A DNA stretch of 64,000 nucleotides from contig CAJTLU010000011.1 of the NCBI GenBank assembly GCA_910577175.1, positions 59,535-123,534 of the forward strand, in the 5' to 3' direction. The number at the start of each line of letters is the position of its first letter. The stretch's first letter is position 1. This document shows positions 7,629-16,205 of this stretch, one piece after another. The position numbers and the translations under genes are program-made. This DNA comes from an uncultured Lachnospiraceae bacterium. GTDB lineage: Bacteria; Bacillota; Clostridia; Lachnospirales; Lachnospiraceae. The notes below the pieces were generated by a model that ran no database searches, was not told the origin of the DNA, and saw only the letters and a list, made by a program, of their open reading frames with translations.

Positions 7629-7750
7629 TTTAGTGTGAAAAATTCCAGTTATAAAACCATTAGAAAATCTGTATTTTCCTGATATAATGAAGTGACTTGA
7701 GTATGCGTGATTTGCTATAACTACGCAATTATGCTCAGGAGGTATTTTAG

Positions 7751-7837
7751 ATGAAAGTAGACAGAATATTAGAAAAGCACTATTTCCTGACTTTATTTCA
7801 ATGGCTCAGGAAACAGTGCAAAATAAATTTCAAATAA
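7751..7837 (+). CDS. 28-codon ORF with strong ribosome site at island edge
   Basis: ATG at 7751 follows CAGGAGGTATTTTAG, a near-ideal ribosome site, and opens a 28-residue basic peptide (MKVDRILEKHYFLTLFQWL start). I do not recognise it. It stops 21 bp before the truncated phoR and faces it tail to tail. It may be the 5' end of a gene cut at the same junction. A TATAAT at 7683-7688 lies upstream, without a good -35. Confidence 0.3.
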   Translation: MKVDRILEKHYFLTLFQWLRKQCKINFK

Positions 7838-7858
7838 GGTTTTACGATAAACCCGCGC

Positions 7859-8827
7859 TCACACATGGAAAAAGAGCAGCACCGCCCCTTTCCTATCATC
7901 TCCGGAGACAACCGGGCCCGCGTTAATCTGATAGTTCTCCCCCTGCAGCTGAATTACCTGTTCTCCCTGTTCTCCCTGCAGAGCCTTAGAAAGAAGCTCC
8001 TGTAAGGCAAGGTTCCGGCATAAGGACAGCATATCGGCGCCGATACAGTTCTCTCCGGCGTCTAATATTCTTTTTGCCGCGGGATTGATACTGACGATTT
8101 TTCCTTTCTGGTTCAGAAGCACCATTCCCTCGTTCATGCTTCCGATAATGGTATCCAGCTCATTCTCTTTTTGAAGGAGCTCTTCTTCCCTCCTCCGCAG
8201 CTGCCTCTGCTGCCTGGCAATCCGGCGCAGGAGCGGGGAAAGCTCGTCATACCCCTCATTGGATAACGGGTCGTCCAGATTGATTTCATTGAACGGCTTT
8301 ACTATCTTTTTGGAAGCCTGCACCGCTAAAATAACAGAAAGCGCCCATGCAAAAACAACTATCATGCAGAGGGGCGGCGCCATACCAAGAAGAAGTGTCA
8401 GAAGCGACTTCTGGGCAATGGAGAGCCGTAAAATTGTGCCATCGTTAAGCTTCTGTGCGGAATAAAGAGTGCGTTCCATTAATGTTACAGAATACCGCCT
8501 GCTTTCTCCATAGCCTTTCACAAGCGCCTCCTGCACTTCCTCCCGCTCAAAATGATTTTCCATTTCTGCAAGGTCCGATTTACTATCATAAAGAACGCTG
8601 CCGTCTGCGTCAATCCAGGTCATACGGTAATTTACTACCCTGAGATTACGGAAATATTCCATTCCTTCATTTGTAACGCCTTGCGCAGCAAGGGTTGTCT
8701 GCATTTTCAGCTGCGACTGCCCGACACCGGAAGCATACCGGTATAGTACGCCCATAATCAAAATAGCCGAAGCAAGAAAAACGGTCAGCGCGGCAAAGCA
8801 GATTGCACGGAAAATTCGTTTTGTCAT
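7859..8827 (-). pseudogene. phoR: PhoR-like sensor kinase truncated after the PAS domain
   Basis: 322 residues with the N-terminal half of a PhoR-type phosphate sensor. There is a transmembrane segment (about 7-30), an extracytoplasmic sensor, a second transmembrane segment (about 145-170), a HAMP-like linker with KPFNEINLDDP, a coiled coil and a PAS domain (LDTIIGSMNEGMVLLNQ). The protein stops right after GAVLLFFHV, where family members continue into the HisKA dimerisation helix and the ATPase. No HisKA (HExxTP) or N/G-box sequence follows in any frame to the left. It cannot autophosphorylate. It starts 12 bp after phoU, so it was the last visible gene of the pst operon. A phoP gene may have been lost with the 3' end. 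Confidence 0.85.
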
Positions 8828-8839
8828 ACCCTGCTCTCC

Positions 8840-9481
8840 TTATCCCTCTTTGTTTCCGGTAATAGAAAATAAGACCCATCTCGCAATATTGACCGCATGG
8901 TCCCCGATACGTTCCAGGTATTTTGCAATCATCAGAAGGTCGATTGCATATTCCCCGTCAGTTTCCGGCTTACTGAACAGCTCAATCAGCATTTTTTTGA
9001 CCTTATCAAAAAAAGAATCTACTACATCGTCATACGCAATTACATCCCTCGCCATCTGCCTGTCCTTTTTTACAAAGGCACTGATGCTGTCCGTAACCAT
9101 CTGGATTACGGCAAGCGACATATCGTGGACAGCCCGCGTATCCTCTGTGGCACGGATATTTGCCAATATGATAATTTCCGCGATATCTGCGGACTGGTGG
9201 CCGATTCGTTCCATATCGGTTATCATTTTAAGCGCCGACGAAACAATTCTTAAATCCCCTGCTACCGGCTGCTGCTGTAAAAGCAGCTTCAGGCAAAGGT
9301 TTTCTATTTCCCGCTCCTTCTGGTCTATCTGCGCCGAAAGGCCGGGAACCTCCTCCGCAAGCACAGGCTTTCCCTCTGCCAAAGCACTTGCAGACATGGC
9401 AATCGCATTTTCGCAAAGGGCTCCCATTGTAATCAGTTCCTTGTTTAATAAATCCAGCTGCTCATCAAATCTTGAACGCAT
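8840..9481 (-). CDS. phoU: Phosphate signalling regulator PhoU
   Basis: A 213-residue all-helical cytosolic protein of normal length with the two tandem PhoU three-helix bundles. It shows the metal-binding type motifs, for example MITDMERIGHQSADIAEI near 80-97 and MIAKYLERIGDHAVNIARW near 185-203. PhoU links the Pst transporter to the PhoR kinase and restrains phosphate import. Its start codon overlaps the pstB stop, so the two are translationally coupled. Its usual partner PhoR is broken directly downstream, so control here probably runs only through Pst or a kinase elsewhere. Confidence 0.95.
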   Translation of the reverse strand: MRSRFDEQLDLLNKELITMGALCENAIAMSASALAEGKPVLAEEVPGLSAQIDQKEREIENLCLKLLLQQQPVAGDLRIVSSALKMITDMERIGHQSADIAEIIILANIRATEDTRAVHDMSLAVIQMVTDSISAFVKKDRQMARDVIAYDDVVDSFFDKVKKMLIELFSKPETDGEYAIDLLMIAKYLERIGDHAVNIARWVLFSITGNKEG

Positions 9482-10236
9482 TATCCAAACCTCCCTGTAA
9501 TATAATCCTCTGTCCGCTTGTCCTCCGGCATGGAAAACAGCTTTTCGGTTTCGCCGGCTTCGACCATTTCCCCGAGCAGGAAAAATGCCGTTTTATCAGA
9601 AATACGAAGCGCCTGCTGCATATTGTGCGTCACAATGGCAATTGTATATTTCTTTTTTAATTCTGCCGCAAGCTCCTCCACCTTTGTAGTGGAAATCGGG
9701 TCAAGCGCGCTGGTCGGCTCGTCCATCAGAAGCACCTCCGGCTCTACCGCCAAGGCACGGGCAATGCACAGCCGCTGCTGCTGTCCGCCTGACATCCCAA
9801 GCGCAGACTTTTTCAACCTGTCCTTTACTTCGTCCCAGATTGCCGCGCTCCGCAAGGAATGTTCTACAATCTCGTCCAGTGCCGCCTTAGAGCGGACCCC
9901 GTGCGTCCTCGGTCCGAACGCGACATTGTCATAAATGCTCATCGGAAACGGATTCGGCTTCTGAAATACCATTCCCACGCGCTTGCGCAAGAGGTTCACA
10001 TCCATATCCCCGTAGATATCTTCCCCGTCCAGCTGAATCGTTCCGTTAATGCGGCACCCCTCCACCAAGTCATTCATCCGGTTCAGACTTTTCAGCAGGG
10101 TTGATTTTCCACAGCCGGAAGGCCCTATCAGCGCCGTAATTTCATTTTCCTTAAAATCTACATTTACGCCCTTTAAGGCTTGAAAGCTGCCATAGAATAA
10201 ATCCAGGTTCCGGACTACGATTTTATCCATCCGCAT
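9481..10236 (-). CDS. pstB: Phosphate ABC transporter ATPase PstB
   Basis: ATP-hydrolysing subunit of the high-affinity phosphate importer, 251 residues, full length. Walker A GPSGCGKST, the PstB-typical LNRMNDLVEGCRI after it, signature MSGGQQQR and Walker B LLMDEPTSALDP are all intact, as is the switch histidine in IVTHNMQQA. AGGAGG lies 5 nt before the ATG at 10236, inside the pstA 3' end (14-bp overlap). Gene order pstS-pstC-pstA-pstB-phoU is the standard one. Confidence 0.97.
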   Translation of the reverse strand: MRMDKIVVRNLDLFYGSFQALKGVNVDFKENEITALIGPSGCGKSTLLKSLNRMNDLVEGCRINGTIQLDGEDIYGDMDVNLLRKRVGMVFQKPNPFPMSIYDNVAFGPRTHGVRSKAALDEIVEHSLRSAAIWDEVKDRLKKSALGMSGGQQQRLCIARALAVEPEVLLMDEPTSALDPISTTKVEELAAELKKKYTIAIVTHNMQQALRISDKTAFFLLGEMVEAGETEKLFSMPEDKRTEDYITGRFG

Positions 10237-11089
10237 TTTTACCTCCTATCTTTTTTGCCACAAAGCCGGACAGCGCATTGATGAAAATAACAACCGCCAA
10301 TAACACGACTGCGGTCGCATAGGTCTGGTTGATGTAAAGTCCCTCGCCTGAAATCGAATACATATGAACGGATAATGTACGCGCCGAGGAAAACAGGCTG
10401 GTTGCTATTTCCGCAACAGTTCCCGCAGTAAAAATCAACGCCGCCGATTCTCCGACAATACGCCCGACGCCAAGAATGACCCCGGACAGAATCCCCGGAA
10501 CGGCAGAGGGCAGAACGACAGAAAACACAGTCCGCAGCTTTCCGGCTCCCAGCCCGAAGCTGCCCTCCCGGTAGCTGTCAGGCACACCTCTTAAGGCTTC
10601 CTCTGTCGTCCGCATAATAAGCGGCAAAATCATAATGCTTAAGGTCAGGGCGCCGGAGAGCAGGGACAGCCCAAGAGAAAGATATTTTACAAAGAACAGC
10701 GAACCGAACAAACCATAAACGATGGATGGAATCCCGGACAGGGTTTCCGCCGTAATTCCGACGATATTCACAAGCTTATTTCCGCGCCGTGCATATTCCG
10801 TCAGGTAAATCGCCGCGCCGATTCCGACCGGGACTGCAAAGAACAGCGAAAGCAGCATCATAAACAGGGTATTGATTAACGCCGGAAGCAGGGACACATT
10901 TTCAGAGGTATATCTGACGGCAAACAGCTCCGGTGTTAAATGCGGAACGCCTTTTACAAGGATATATGCAACAAGAAATAACAACGAAAGCATTGTAAGC
11001 AATACTGCAATGCATACCGAAAGAAACAGGATAAGCGACTTCGGGTCACGCCGGTATGCGCGCCATTTTTGTCTTAAACTCCGGGTCAT
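10223..11089 (-). CDS. pstA: Phosphate ABC transporter permease PstA
   Basis: Inner membrane channel subunit, 288 residues with six predicted membrane segments. The start codon follows the pstC stop without a gap (11089/11090). The permease coupling loop lies in MRTTEEALRGVPDSYREGSFGLGAGK, where EA-x3-G-type residues dock on PstB. PstA works as a heterodimer with PstC. Sequence and position leave little doubt. Confidence 0.95.
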   Translation of the reverse strand: MTRSLRQKWRAYRRDPKSLILFLSVCIAVLLTMLSLLFLVAYILVKGVPHLTPELFAVRYTSENVSLLPALINTLFMMLLSLFFAVPVGIGAAIYLTEYARRGNKLVNIVGITAETLSGIPSIVYGLFGSLFFVKYLSLGLSLLSGALTLSIMILPLIMRTTEEALRGVPDSYREGSFGLGAGKLRTVFSVVLPSAVPGILSGVILGVGRIVGESAALIFTAGTVAEIATSLFSSARTLSVHMYSISGEGLYINQTYATAVVLLAVVIFINALSGFVAKKIGGKNADG

Positions 11090-11938
11090 TTATTTCTCCC
11101 TCCTTTTCAACAGGGACAAGGACAAATTGATGATAAGGATGAATACAAACAAGACGACCGCCGTACCAATCAGCGCTTCGCGGTGCAGGTCCGTAGAATA
11201 TCCCATTTCCAGTACAATGTTTGTCGTCAGTGTCCGGACACCGGAAAGAATACCATCCGGAATGACCGCCTGATTTCCGGCAACCATCATAACCGCCATA
11301 GTTTCCCCGACTGCCCGCCCAATCCCCAGTACGACGCCTGCAAAAATACCGCTTTTTGCAGCAGGCAGAATGGTACGGAAAACACTTCTTTCATGGGACG
11401 CCCCGAGCGCAAGCCCGCCCTCATAGTAGCTTTGCGGGACTGCCCGGAGGGCGGATTCCGAGACGCTGATAATCGTAGGTAAAATCATCAGTCCCAATAA
11501 AACGGAGGCGGTCAGGACGCTCATACCGCGCCCGCCAAAGGTTTCCCGCACAAAAGGAACTAAGACCACCAACCCAAAAAATCCATACACGACCGACGGA
11601 ATGCCTGCCATCAGATTCACCGCCGACTTTAACGGCTTATAAAGAGGACGGGGACAGAAGCGCGCTAGAAATACCGCCGTCAGTATCCCGACCGGCACGC
11701 CAAGCAGCAGGGCGCCGGCAGTTACATAAAGCGAACCGACAATCATAGGAAAAATTCCATAAAGATTGTTAGCGGGCTTCCATTTGATGCCCAGTAAAAA
11801 TTTGAAAATACCGATTTCCTTAATCGCAGGAAGTCCGTTTGCGAACAGGAATACACAGATCAGAATGACTGCTGCAATGGAAACACACGCCGTCAGGAGA
11901 AACAGCAGCTTCATTCCCTTTTCTTTTATCTGCTTCAT
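11090..11938 (-). CDS. pstC: Phosphate ABC transporter permease PstC
   Basis: Second channel subunit, 282 residues, six membrane segments. The coupling loop reads ISVSESALRAVPQSYYEGGLALGAS in part, parallel to that of PstA. GIPSVVYGFFGL is a conserved PstC/PstA segment. It starts 10 bp after the pstS stop. Shorter than enteric PstC (about 319) but normal for Firmicutes. Confidence 0.95.
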   Translation of the reverse strand: MKQIKEKGMKLLFLLTACVSIAAVILICVFLFANGLPAIKEIGIFKFLLGIKWKPANNLYGIFPMIVGSLYVTAGALLLGVPVGILTAVFLARFCPRPLYKPLKSAVNLMAGIPSVVYGFFGLVVLVPFVRETFGGRGMSVLTASVLLGLMILPTIISVSESALRAVPQSYYEGGLALGASHERSVFRTILPAAKSGIFAGVVLGIGRAVGETMAVMMVAGNQAVIPDGILSGVRTLTTNIVLEMGYSTDLHREALIGTAVVLFVFILIINLSLSLLKRREK

Positions 11939-11948
11939 GTCTCAGCTC

Positions 11949-12842
11949 CTACTGTACTATTTCATTCCAATGAACGGCTTTTCCCGTAAAGATATCCTTC
12001 ACCTGCCCGCTTGTCAGCCCGTTTACCGGGGAATCGTTATTTACAATGACTGCGATTCCGTCCATTGCAATGATGGTAGGGCGCAGGCCCTTTTCCAGTT
12101 CTGAAATTTTCAGTTCACGGGAAGCCATTCCGATATCGCAGGTTCCGTCGATTGTATCCGTCATGCCGGTGGAAGAATCGCTTTGCTGTATCTCAATGGT
12201 TACGCCCGGATTTTTCTCAAGGTAAGCTTCCTTGAGCTTCTCCATCACCGGCGCGACCGAGCTGGAGCCTCCAATCGTAATTTTCCCGGAATCCATTTGC
12301 CCGCGGTAGGCTTCCGCATCAGATACCGCGATGCAGCCCCTGCCCTCAATTACCGCCTGACCGTCCGCACTCATAATAAAGTCGATAAAATCCTGCGCCG
12401 TATTACTCAGCCCGTCTTTTGTTGCAATATGAAAGGGACGGGCTATTTTATAGGTACCGTTTTTGATATTCTCCGCCGTCGCGGCCGCACCGTCGATGGA
12501 AACCGCCTTTACAGTCGTATTCATTGTACCAAGCGACGTATAGCCGATTGCATACAAATCCTCCGCGACGGTTGTCATCATAACAGAGGTTGCGTTTGTA
12601 ACAGCGGCAGTATCCGTTGTATTATCTGTTTTTACCCCCGCTTCGTCCTCCTCCTCAATTCCAAACAGCTCTATGAACGCACCGCGGGTACCGGAACCAT
12701 CTTCACGGACAAGCACGTTAATTTCCTTTTCCGTATCAAAGACAGCAGGCTCGTCCCCTTTGCTCCTGCCGCATCCGGTCAAGCCGGATAACAGCAAAAC
12801 ACCGGGAAGGACAACTGCCAGAAGTTTCTTGAATGCTTTCAT
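11949..12842 (-). CDS. pstS: Phosphate-binding lipoprotein PstS
   Basis: Periplasm-equivalent phosphate receptor, 297 residues. I use the ATG at 12842, which has AAGGAGAG 9 nt upstream; a longer frame exists but lacks a ribosome site. The signal peptide ends in the lipobox LTGC, so Cys is lipidated. Phosphate-site segments are visible: GSGTRGAF near residue 47-54 and ITIGGSSSVAPVMEKL near 175-190, plus DSSTGMTDTIDGTCDIGMAS. The mature order looks circularly shifted relative to classic PstS, in which the GSS segment comes first. Such arrangements occur in this family. First gene of the pst operon. Confidence 0.93.
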   Translation of the reverse strand: MKAFKKLLAVVLPGVLLLSGLTGCGRSKGDEPAVFDTEKEINVLVREDGSGTRGAFIELFGIEEEDEAGVKTDNTTDTAAVTNATSVMMTTVAEDLYAIGYTSLGTMNTTVKAVSIDGAAATAENIKNGTYKIARPFHIATKDGLSNTAQDFIDFIMSADGQAVIEGRGCIAVSDAEAYRGQMDSGKITIGGSSSVAPVMEKLKEAYLEKNPGVTIEIQQSDSSTGMTDTIDGTCDIGMASRELKISELEKGLRPTIIAMDGIAVIVNNDSPVNGLTSGQVKDIFTGKAVHWNEIVQ

Positions 12843-12924
12843 TATTATAGCTCTCCTTTGCTTTTCCATTTTTGTTACTTTATTTTTTCCAATTTTTCAA
12901 AATCCATGCAGAGGAGTACAGGTA

Positions 12925-13175
12925 CTTGAGGACCGCATTTTGTATACAGACTTATGCTCCGGATGCTACGCGCCAGCTTTATTTTGCATGCGCTTACGCT
13001 ACATCGGACTTCCTCTAAGTGCTGTTAAGACGCTCGGTGGCGTCCTCGCGCCTAAGCGTCACTAAGAGGTGATTCCGGCTCCGCTCAAAGACGCGGTCCT
13101 TCGGACAAATGCAAAATAAAGCTGGTGCGCAGCATCCGGAGCCTTTTAAGTTGGCTCAAAAAGTGCAGAAACCCA
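12925..13175 (-). repeat. Palindromic intergenic repeat, copy A
   Basis: An imperfect, multi-stem palindrome of about 250 bp. In the minus orientation it matches copy B at 15313 over nearly its whole length. Shared blocks include TTTTGCATTTGTCCGAAGG, CCTCTTAGTG and GGCGCGAGGACGCCACCGAG. The long outer stem pairs GCACCAGCTTTATTTTGCAT-like and ATGCAAAATAAAGCTGGCGC-like arms (13109-13133 and 12972-12991). It fills the gap between divergent pstS and tetR. Its 13174 end lies 13 bp before the tetR promoter -35 box. Confidence 0.85.
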
Positions 13176-13187
13176 GAAGGGAGTTAC

Positions 13188-13216
13188 TTGACAAAAGCTT
13201 GTCCTGCCACTATAAT
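13188..13216 (+). promoter_or_regulatory. Consensus promoter of the tetR-ABC operon
   Basis: TTGACA (13188-13193), 17-bp spacer, TATAAT (13211-13216): both boxes perfect. Confidence 0.9.
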
Positions 13217-13223
13217 GGGCAAT

Positions 13224-13241
13224 ATAGGTTGCGCAACATAT
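13224..13241 (+). promoter_or_regulatory. Putative TetR operator
   Basis: ATAgGTTGCGCAACaTAT, an 18-bp palindrome with a perfect 10-bp core (13228-13237). It covers the expected transcription start just after the -10 box and lies 30 bp before tetR. This position fits autorepression by the TetR protein. No protein-DNA data support it; call by symmetry and position. Confidence 0.65.
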
Positions 13242-13270
13242 GTTTCTTAATAAGAAAAGGGGGAACCGAA

Positions 13271-13852
13271 ATGCCGCCGAAATTCAAATTTACCAGAGAG
13301 GAAATTACAAAAGCCGCGCTGGATATCACAAGAGAAAACGGAATCTCCGGGCTTACTGCCCGAACCTTAGCCGCAAGGCTTAACTGTTCCGTCAAGCCCA
13401 TTTTCGGTCTGTTTCAAAATATGGAGGAGGTACAGCGGGAGGTTCTTGCCGCAGCAAATACGATGTATCAGGAGTATCTGCGGGAACGTATCCTGTGTGG
13501 GAACTATCCTGCCTATAAAGCCAGCGGTATGGCCTATATCTGCTTTGCAAAGGAGGAGCGGGAGCTTTTCCGGTTGCTTTTCATGCGTGACCGTTCCCAT
13601 GAAAAAATTGAAGAAAACCGTGAGGAAATAAGACCACTGTTAGAAATGATCCAGAAAAATACAGGTCTTGACGAAGAGGAAGCCTATCTGTTTCATCTTG
13701 AAATGTGGCTGTATGTCCACGGAATTGCTACGATGCTTGCAACCTCCTATCTGGACTGGGACACAGAATTTATCAGCAGGGTTCTGACAGACGCATATAC
13801 CGGGCTGAAATACCGCTATTGCGGGGAGGAGAAAAAGAATGGAAGCAATTAA
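13271..13852 (+). CDS. TetR family transcriptional regulator
   Basis: A 193-residue repressor. Residues 6-52 form the TetR helix-turn-helix (FTREEITKAALDITRENG, then LTARTLAARLNCSVKPIFGLF). The C-terminal part (about 60-185) is the variable ligand-binding bundle. The ATG at 13271 has AAAAGGGGG 8 nt upstream; a longer frame from 13109 runs through the repeat and promoter and is rejected. The gene overlaps the ABC ATPase gene by 14 bp, so it most likely controls that exporter and itself through the palindrome at 13224. Confidence 0.9.
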   Translation: MPPKFKFTREEITKAALDITRENGISGLTARTLAARLNCSVKPIFGLFQNMEEVQREVLAAANTMYQEYLRERILCGNYPAYKASGMAYICFAKEERELFRLLFMRDRSHEKIEENREEIRPLLEMIQKNTGLDEEEAYLFHLEMWLYVHGIATMLATSYLDWDTEFISRVLTDAYTGLKYRYCGEEKKNGSN

Positions 13853-14567
13853 AACTATAGGATTAACGAAAAAATACAAGGGTCTGGCTGTGGTAGACGG
13901 TCTTAACCTGCTTGTGGAACAGGGCGAGCTGTTTTCGCTGCTCGGCATCAACGGCGCAGGGAAAACGACTACCATCAAAATGCTTTCCTGCCTGACAAAG
14001 CCGACCAGCGGGGATGCATATCTGAACGGCAAAAGCATTGTAACCGATACGGCAGGCGTAAAGGGCATCATCGGCGTCTCGCCGCAGGAAACCGCAGTCG
14101 CGCCGAACCTGAGCGTCAGGGAAAACCTGGAGCTGATGTGTGGCGTACATAGCTTTTCCAAGGAGAAACAGGCCCAAAAGCTTTCCGAGCTTTCCGGGCA
14201 GTTCGGCCTGACAGACATCCTCTCCAAAAAGGCAGGAAAGCTCTCGGGCGGCTGGCAGCGCAGACTAAGCATTGCAATGGCACTTATTGGCGAGCCGGAA
14301 ATCCTGTTTTTGGATGAACCGACGCTGGGGCTGGATGTCATTGCAAGAAGCGACCTCTGGGATACCATCCGGCTGCTTAAGGGCAGGATTACAATTATCC
14401 TGACGACCCATTACATGGAGGAGGCGGAAGCCCTCTCCGACCATATCGGCATTATGAAGGACGGCAGGCTGCTTGTGCTCGGAACAGCTGACGAGCTGAA
14501 GGAGAAAGCAGGAACCAACAAATTCGAGGACGCCTTTGTGGCGATTGTAAAGGGGGCAGCAAAATGA
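13839..14567 (+). CDS. ABC-2 type exporter ATP-binding protein
   Basis: A 242-residue nucleotide-binding protein of the drug/polyketide exporter (CcmA/DrrA-like) class. Walker A GINGAGKTT, signature LSGGWQRRL (W in place of the usual second polar residue), Walker B ILFLDEPTLGLDV and switch His in LTTHYMEEAE are present. It pairs with the membrane protein encoded by the next gene (4-bp ATGA overlap) and follows tetR in one operon. The cargo may be a drug or a cell-envelope lipid; it cannot be read from the sequence. Confidence 0.9.
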   Translation: MEAIKTIGLTKKYKGLAVVDGLNLLVEQGELFSLLGINGAGKTTTIKMLSCLTKPTSGDAYLNGKSIVTDTAGVKGIIGVSPQETAVAPNLSVRENLELMCGVHSFSKEKQAQKLSELSGQFGLTDILSKKAGKLSGGWQRRLSIAMALIGEPEILFLDEPTLGLDVIARSDLWDTIRLLKGRITIILTTHYMEEAEALSDHIGIMKDGRLLVLGTADELKEKAGTNKFEDAFVAIVKGAAK

Positions 14568-15295
14568 AAGTATTGACTTTTTCCGGAAGAACCGCAAAGG
14601 AAATCCTGCGCGACCCATTAAACCTTGCCTTCGGACTTGGCTTTCCGCTGGTTCTGATTCTTCTGCTTTCTGCAATTCAGGCAAATATCCCTGTCAGCCT
14701 GTTTGAAATCGAAACCCTTGCGCCCGGCGTTACGATATTCGGGCTTTCCTTTATGACCCTGTTTTCCGCTACCCTGATTGCAAAGGACCGGGAAAGCGCG
14801 CTGCTGCAACGGCTCTACACCACTCCGCTCACCGCGGCAGACTTTATTTTCGGATATATCCTGCCGATTCTTCCGATAGCGGCGGCACAGGGTATTGTCT
14901 GCTATATTGCCGCTATCCTGCTTGGCTTACCCGTTACAATAACTATCCTCTATGCCGTGCTGTTCCTCCTGCCCATATCCCTGTTCTTTATTGCGCTCGG
15001 ACTTCTCTGCGGAAGCATCCTTACCTCAAAACAGGCTGGCGGTCTCTGCGGCGCTCTGCTTACCAACCTGACCGCATGGCTTTCGGGTATATGGTTTGAC
15101 CTTGATCTGGTCGGCGGCACCTTTCGAAAAATTGCCTATGTCCTTCCCTTTGTCCATGCCGTAGAACTGGAGCGTGCCGTCCTGAACGGACGCTATGAGG
15201 CTGTCCTGCCGCATCTTTTCTGGGTGCTCGGCTATACCGCGGCTGTCGTTATCATCGCAGTGCTGCTCTTTTTGCGGCAGATGAAGCGGCAGTAA
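14564..15295 (+). CDS. ABC-2 type exporter permease
   Basis: A 243-residue membrane protein with six predicted helices, the ABC-2 permease layout. N-terminal FSGRTAKEILRDPLNLAF is the amphipathic start seen in this class, and ALLQRLYTTPLTAADFIFGY is the conserved first cytoplasmic loop (R-x3-TPL). The C-terminus RQMKRQ is basic and cytosolic. It overlaps the ATPase gene by ATGA. It ends before repeat copy B; no terminator apart from stems in that repeat was seen. Confidence 0.88.
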   Translation: MKVLTFSGRTAKEILRDPLNLAFGLGFPLVLILLLSAIQANIPVSLFEIETLAPGVTIFGLSFMTLFSATLIAKDRESALLQRLYTTPLTAADFIFGYILPILPIAAAQGIVCYIAAILLGLPVTITILYAVLFLLPISLFFIALGLLCGSILTSKQAGGLCGALLTNLTAWLSGIWFDLDLVGGTFRKIAYVLPFVHAVELERAVLNGRYEAVLPHLFWVLGYTAAVVIIAVLLFLRQMKRQ

Positions 15296-15312
15296 CAGAT
15301 AGAACAGACAGC

Positions 15313-15559
15313 CTGAGTTTCCGCATTTTTTAGCACCCCGGAAAGTTCCGGGGACTGTGCAGCATTGTAATTTTGCATTTGTCCGAAGGACCGCGTTCTT
15401 AGCGCAGACGGAATCGCCTCTTAGTGCCGCTTAGGCGCGAGGACGCCACCGAGCGGCTTAGCGGCTCTTAAAGGAAGTCCGGCGGAGCGCCCGCGCATGC
15501 AAAATCAGGATGCTGCACAGTTTTCGGAACATAAAAGGGTATGCAAAATACGGAAACTC
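15313..15559 (+). repeat. Palindromic intergenic repeat, copy B
   Basis: The best preserved copy. Terminal inverted repeats GAGTTTCCGCATTTT (15315-15329) and AAAATACGGAAACTC (15545-15559) bound it. Inside, CCCCGGAA/TTCCGGGG (15336-15353) forms a local hairpin, CTGTGCAGCAT (15356-15366) pairs with ATGCTGCACAG (15509-15519), and ATTTTGCAT pairs with ATGCAAAAT. The core GGCGCGAGGACGCCACCGAG is shared with A and nearly with C. No ORF of note. The right end is 15 bp from the nudix promoter -35 box. Confidence 0.88.
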
Positions 15560-15574
15560 AAAAACAGATAGTAT

Positions 15575-15603
15575 TTGACACGCCTGTCTTAACCCCGTAT
15601 AAT
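15575..15603 (+). promoter_or_regulatory. Consensus promoter of the Nudix-HAD pair
   Basis: TTGACA (15575-15580), 17-bp spacer, TATAAT (15598-15603). Points away from repeat copy B. Confidence 0.88.
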
Positions 15604-15650
15604 AAAGCTATAGAACCTCATTATAAGCACCTGACAGGAGAGCACGTACT

Positions 15651-16205
15651 ATGCGTATGCTATTTGAAATCGACAAAAAAGATTATGACCGTAACGGGAG
15701 CGTTTTTAGCAGACCTTCTGCAAGAGGAATTATTATCAAAGACGGAAACATAGCCATGGTGTATAGTAAGAAATATGATTATTACAAATTTCCGGGCGGC
15801 GGCATCGAAGCGGACGAGCGCAAAGAGGAAGCTTTAATCAGAGAGGTTGCAGAGGAAACCGGACTGCGTGTTCTCCGCGATTCTATCCGGGAGTACGGGC
15901 AGGTACACCGGATTCAGAAGGGCACAAAGGAGGATGTCTTTATACAGGATAATTATTATTTCCTTTGTGATGTGGAAGAAACGATAGAGCAGCAGAGTTT
16001 AGACCGGTACGAAGCAGACGAGGGCTTTACGCTTACCTTTTTAAATCCGCAGCTTGCAATCGACAGAAACCGTAGGAATCAGCTCGATGATTTTAATCAG
16101 GTCATGCTGGAACGGGAGGCGCGCGTATTAGAATTACTGCTGCAGGAAGGATATTTTGAAAGGGAAGGTACCTTAAATGAAGCTACCCAAAATGGTATTA
16201 TTTGA
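15651..16205 (+). CDS. Nudix hydrolase
   Basis: A 184-residue pyrophosphohydrolase acting on a nucleoside diphosphate linked to some group X. The Nudix box is complete: G(GIEAD)E(RKEEALI)REVAEETGL at about residues 47-69, matching GX5EX7REUXEEXGU, with the metal-binding glutamates in place. GGG and YKFPGGG before it form the usual loop. AGGAGAG is about 8 nt upstream of the ATG. The 3' end overlaps the HAD gene by 29 bp, so the two are coupled; damaged-nucleotide or coenzyme clean-up would suit the pair. Confidence 0.9.
   Translation: MRMLFEIDKKDYDRNGSVFSRPSARGIIIKDGNIAMVYSKKYDYYKFPGGGIEADERKEEALIREVAEETGLRVLRDSIREYGQVHRIQKGTKEDVFIQDNYYFLCDVEETIEQQSLDRYEADEGFTLTFLNPQLAIDRNRRNQLDDFNQVMLEREARVLELLLQEGYFEREGTLNEATQNGII

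Noticed and set aside
7629..7750. Promoter with TATAAT at 7683-7688
   Set aside because: The -35 region (TTAGAA) matches the consensus at only three of six bases, so the call is too weak for a feature.
8850..9500. 216-codon frame antisense to phoU
   Set aside because: It mirrors a well-conserved gene, has no ribosome site, and reads as a Ser-rich shadow.
12843..12924. Pho box upstream of pstS
   Set aside because: I looked for TTAACA-type direct repeats with 11-bp phasing and saw none; the stretch is AT-rich but not patterned.
13109..13270. Longer N-terminus for the TetR protein from an ATG at 13109
   Set aside because: The extra 54 codons run across repeat copy A, the -35 and -10 boxes and the operator. 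The ATG at 13271 has a proper ribosome site and starts the TetR helix at the usual place.
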